Below are positions 15,040 to 17,675 of a DNA stretch of 17,675 nt, in pieces. Numbering within the stretch: the stretch's first letter is position 1; each line of letters opens with the position of its first letter. The notes under the pieces were generated by a model. That model was not told the DNA's origin. It ran no database searches and was given only the letters and a program-made list of their open reading frames with translations. A program made the position numbers and the translations under genes. The stretch is from JANMEX01 sp043744175 (GTDB lineage Bacteria; Pseudomonadota; Alphaproteobacteria; Rhizobiales; Rhizobiaceae): positions 1-17,675 of the forward strand of contig JAYTVD010000133.1 of assembly GCA_043744175.1 (NCBI GenBank), read 5' to 3'.

Positions 15040-16251
15040 TTATCTACTGCGTAAAAAATCCAATAGTTCTTTGCTTGGATAGCCATCTGCCGTCAAGCCT
15101 GCTGCTTTTTGATAGGCAAGAATTGCGGCTTTTGTACCAGAGCCGATACTGCCATCCACTTCGCCATCGTAATGGCCCACTTGCGCGAGGCGCTTTTGCA
15201 ACTCTTCTTTTTCGGGTATGCTGAGCTTAGTGAAAGGGCGGTTCCAATCACGCACCGTTGGTGCGCCGCCGGCGATTTGATCAGCCAGAAGGCCGACTGC
15301 CAGCGCATATTTATCGGCGTTATTATAGGCTTTGATGACACGGAAATTCTTTAGCATCAAAAATGCGGGTCCGGATTTTCCATCCATCAATTTCAATGAT
15401 GCGGAATCACCGCCACTACGAAATGGCTTGCCATTGGCGCGGCCGACGCCGCTGGCGGCCCATGCATCCAAAGATTTTGTGCCACCGGCTTTGGTACCGG
15501 CCGGTAGAGTGACTTCATAGCCCCAAGTGTGGCCGGACTGCCAGCCATTCTTGTGAAGCAGGTTTGCGGATGTTGCCAGAGCGTCAGGCACTGACGTCCA
15601 AATGTTGCGGTGGCCGTTGCCATCCATGTCAACGCCGTAGAGCAGATAGCTGGTCGGGATGAACTGGGTTTGTCCCATAGCGCCTGCCCATGAACCCTGT
15701 AATCCGGCTGCATCGGTATCGCCGCGTTGCAAAATTTTGAGCGCAGCGATCAGCTGGCTGCGGGCATATTTGGCACGGGGCTTGTCAGCGTAGGCAAGCG
15801 TAGCCAGTGAGCGAGCGACGGAGCGCACGACACCGGGCTTTGTCAGTATGTCACCATAGTTGGTCTCCATTGACCATATGGCCAAGAGAATGTTGCGGTC
15901 CACGCCAAATTTGGCTTCGATCTTATCCAGCCAAGGCTTGTACTTTTTCGCCATAGCGCGACCGGTCGCGATGGATTTTTCCTGCACCCGGTTATCGATA
16001 TAGTCCCACATAGGTGATTTGAATTCCGGTTGGAAATGCGCCTTTTCTAAAACAATGGGGTCAATATCGGTGACGCCTGCAAACGCCGCATTGTATGTCT
16101 GTGCGGAAATTCCGTTTATGGCCGCAACGGATTGGAATTTTGCGATAAAATTCTGAAACCCTTGATCAGCTTTGGCGACTACATTGCTCGCCAGTAACAC
16201 ACCCAAGATCGTAGATGTTGCTATAAAATATTGGGATTTTTTAGACATCAT
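15040..16251 (-). CDS. MltB-family lytic murein transglycosylase with peptidoglycan-binding domain
   Basis: The 403-residue protein cleaves the MurNAc-GlcNAc bond of peptidoglycan, forming 1,6-anhydro-MurNAc ends. It has an N-terminal signal sequence (SKKSQYFIATSTILGVLLASNVVAKA, cleavage near residue 28) and no lipobox Cys, so it is soluble periplasmic rather than a lipoprotein like E. coli MltB. The SLT_2 domain spans about 30-325, with catalytic E129 in IWSMETNYG and the family block GAMGQTQFIPTSYLLYG at about 189-205. A PG_binding_1 domain occupies about 340-400 (KEELQKRLAQVGHYDGEVDG, SGTKAAILAYQKAAGL). Two adjacent ATGs (16251, 16248) follow AGGAAG, leaving the exact start ambiguous by one codon. 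The DUF459 gene follows after 39 bases; galU diverges upstream. Confidence 0.92.
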   Translation of the reverse strand: MMSKKSQYFIATSTILGVLLASNVVAKADQGFQNFIAKFQSVAAINGISAQTYNAAFAGVTDIDPIVLEKAHFQPEFKSPMWDYIDNRVQEKSIATGRAMAKKYKPWLDKIEAKFGVDRNILLAIWSMETNYGDILTKPGVVRSVARSLATLAYADKPRAKYARSQLIAALKILQRGDTDAAGLQGSWAGAMGQTQFIPTSYLLYGVDMDGNGHRNIWTSVPDALATSANLLHKNGWQSGHTWGYEVTLPAGTKAGGTKSLDAWAASGVGRANGKPFRSGGDSASLKLMDGKSGPAFLMLKNFRVIKAYNNADKYALAVGLLADQIAGGAPTVRDWNRPFTKLSIPEKEELQKRLAQVGHYDGEVDGSIGSGTKAAILAYQKAAGLTADGYPSKELLDFLRSR

Positions 16252-16443
16252 TACTTTTACTTCCTACGCTGAGGGATTTGTGCATAGATATAGGATAGCT
16301 AAGTTAGGAATTGGTTTACCATAATTTAATGAGCCTTCTCCAAAACATGCTTTTGCCGGTCCAAGTGCCTACTTCTGTCTTACGCATTTATTGAATCTCA
16401 AATTTGTCATGAAAGTGTCAGTTGAAATTTAGAGGATCAAAAT
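16252..16443. promoter_or_regulatory. Divergent promoter region, transglycosylase/galU, with CtrA-like box
   Basis: The 192-base AT-rich gap must hold the promoters of both divergent genes. TTTA-CCATAAT-TTAA at 16315-16329 matches the CtrA recognition pattern TTAA-N7-TTAA at 7 of 8 fixed positions. A TATAGGAT/TATCC-rich stretch near 16290-16297 could supply a -10 on the minus strand. I found no confident galU promoter. A CtrA box upstream of a cell-wall lytic enzyme would make sense for cell-cycle control, but the motif is short and this gap is AT-rich. Confidence 0.35.
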
Positions 16444-17361
16444 ATGACTGAACTTCCGCGTAAAATCCGTAAAGCCGTGTTTCCTGTTGCGGGTCTCGGC
16501 ACACGCTTTTTGCCAGCCACGAAGGCAATTCCGAAGGAAATGCTGACGATCGTGGACCGTCCTGTCATTCAGTATGTAGTGGATGAGGCCCGCGAGGCTG
16601 GAATCGAACATATGATCTTCGTTACGGGGCGCAATAAGGGCGTTATCGAAGATTATTTTGACGTTCAATTCGAGCTTTACAATACGCTGGCCGAACGTGG
16701 CAAAGATGAGGAATTGGCACGCTTGCAGCGGATGCAGCCTGTGCCTGGCAGCACTAGTTTTACGCGCCAGCAAGTACCGATGGGCCTTGGCCATGCGGTA
16801 TGGTGTGCGCGGGATTTGGTGGGCGATGAGCCATTCGCGCTTTTGCTGCCGGATATGATTATGCAGGCGGAAAAAGGCTGTCTCAAAGAGATGGTTTCGC
16901 TTTATGAGCAGACCGGTGAAAACATTATCGGCGTGCAGGAGTGCAATCCCGCTGAGGCGCACAAATATGGCATCGTTGGGCGCGGCGCGTCTATTGGCGA
17001 TGGGTTCCGGATCAACAGCATGGTTGAAAAGCCTAAGGCAGGTACTGCGCCGTCTAATTTTTACATCAACGGCCGCTATATTTTACAGCCCGAAATTTTT
17101 AGCTATTTAGCCACGCAAGAGCGCGGCGCTGGCAATGAAATTCAGCTTACAGATGCAATGCTGAAGTTGATGGACGATCAGGCATTTTATGGCAGCCATT
17201 TCCGTGGCCGTACATTTGATTGCGGTTCGAAGGAAGGATTTGTGGAGGCAAACTTGGCATTCGCTTTGTGGCGTCCGGATCTACACGACCAAATTGCCGT
17301 AACTGCGCAAGAGTTGCTGGACAGCATGGCGCCGATGGAGCGCCGCAAGTCAGCGCGTTAA
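16444..17361 (+). CDS. galU: UTP-glucose-1-phosphate uridylyltransferase
   Basis: The 305-residue enzyme makes UDP-glucose and pyrophosphate from UTP and glucose-1-phosphate, supplying UDP-glucose for exopolysaccharide, glucans and LPS. The nucleotide-binding signature FPVAGLGTRFLPATKAIPKE spans 13-32 (GLGTR 17-21). LLLPDMIM carries the Mg2+-site Asp D137, VEKPKAG (194-200) is the sugar-phosphate Lys region and DCGSKEGFVEAN is the C-terminal family block. Length is typical of bacterial GalU. AGAGGA at 16431-16436, 7 bases before the ATG, fixes the start. It diverges from the transglycosylase gene. No U-rich hairpin terminator follows the stop; the palindromic tail at 17402-17417 may serve instead. 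Confidence 0.96.
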   Translation: MTELPRKIRKAVFPVAGLGTRFLPATKAIPKEMLTIVDRPVIQYVVDEAREAGIEHMIFVTGRNKGVIEDYFDVQFELYNTLAERGKDEELARLQRMQPVPGSTSFTRQQVPMGLGHAVWCARDLVGDEPFALLLPDMIMQAEKGCLKEMVSLYEQTGENIIGVQECNPAEAHKYGIVGRGASIGDGFRINSMVEKPKAGTAPSNFYINGRYILQPEIFSYLATQERGAGNEIQLTDAMLKLMDDQAFYGSHFRGRTFDCGSKEGFVEANLAFALWRPDLHDQIAVTAQELLDSMAPMERRKSAR

Positions 17362-17675
17362 TAATTTCAAAGAACAAGCATCAGCTTTGCCACGCCCCGT
17401 TGCCGGTCTGTCCCGGCTCTGCGTCGCTTCGCTCCTTGTCGGGGATGACGGCCTTCGCGGACAAGCGACTTTATCCAGAACTGGCTTTCGCCATTTTGGG
17501 TCGCTCGATATTGGGGAAGCCGGGTGTGTGGTCCTGCCTTCTAAAGATTTAATGTGTGACATCGCCACACACCCAGGCTCGGTGTTCTTGCGCTGGCCCA
17601 GTCACTCGTGAGAAACCTTCCATCATTTGCGATGGTCATGCATCTCGCGAGCCGGGCCGGATGCGCCTCTGCTTG
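17362..17675. repeat. Gene-free tail with palindromic, repeat-like sequence
   Basis: I find no supportable gene in these 314 bases. The first half holds GCCGG-TCTGTC-CCGGC (17402-17417) and a GC-rich block to about 17450 containing GTCGCTTCGCTCC and TCGGGGATGACGG. This style of block is common as a dispersed intergenic palindrome in alphaproteobacterial genomes. The second half has a perfect 10-base inverted repeat, GGGTGTGTGG (17522-17531) and CCACACACCC (17565-17574), a small hairpin CCATC-ATTTGC-GATGG (17620-17635) and the palindrome CTCGCGAG (17644-17651). Whether this is one repeat element, a structured RNA or just the flank of the next locus cannot be told because the window ends. Confidence 0.45.

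Noticed and set aside
17220..17568. Short reading frames crossing the end of galU and the repeat-like tail on both strands
   Set aside because: They translate palindromic repeat sequence, overlap galU, and have no convincing ribosome site or domain.

Overview
The window looks like a chromosomal segment of an alphaproteobacterium of the order Hyphomicrobiales (Rhizobiales). Supporting this are a CpdR-type single-domain response regulator next to tRNA-Val, a two-subunit NADPH-type glutamate synthase with an alphaproteobacterial-length GltB, a DUF459-type periplasmic protein beside an MltB-family transglycosylase and galU, and a small heat-shock gene with a ROSE-like RNA thermometer in its leader. 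The genus cannot be named from this sequence. I see no insertion sequence, phage gene or CRISPR array.

Layout: (1) 1-499, minus strand: a cut tRNA-Val(GAC) and cpdR. (2) 709-3014, plus strand: a probable operon of an N-formylglutamate amidohydrolase, a HisN-type phosphatase and a small helical-repeat protein of unknown role. (3) 3058-3668, plus strand: an AT-rich promoter with overlapping palindromes, then a translationally coupled ParD-like and HigA-like antitoxin pair with no toxin gene. (4) 3672-5321, minus strand: an alpha/beta hydrolase and a small exported protein with its own terminator. (5) 5522-6181, plus strand: a small heat-shock protein with a ROSE-like leader and a strong terminator. 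(6) 6180-7229, minus strand: a threonine aldolase. (7) 7230-13804: a long regulatory intergenic region, then gltB-gltD. (8) 13807-16251, minus strand: a DUF459/SGNH-fold exported protein and a lytic transglycosylase. (9) 16444-17361, plus strand: galU. (10) 17362-17675: a gene-free tail rich in inverted repeats.

Most genes are core metabolism, stress response and envelope functions. GltBD makes glutamate from glutamine and 2-oxoglutarate. The formylglutamate amidohydrolase can release glutamate from histidine breakdown, and HisN acts in histidine synthesis, so several genes touch glutamate and histidine nitrogen. CpdR is a cell-cycle and proteolysis adaptor. GalU, the transglycosylase and the DUF459 protein act in the cell envelope.

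The least ordinary items are the toxin-less ParD-HigA antitoxin pair under a palindromic promoter, the Lrp-like palindrome ahead of gltB, the replaced catalytic positions in the DUF459 protein, and the structured tail after galU. No wholly new multi-gene system is evident. The antitoxin pair is the best candidate for undescribed biology.
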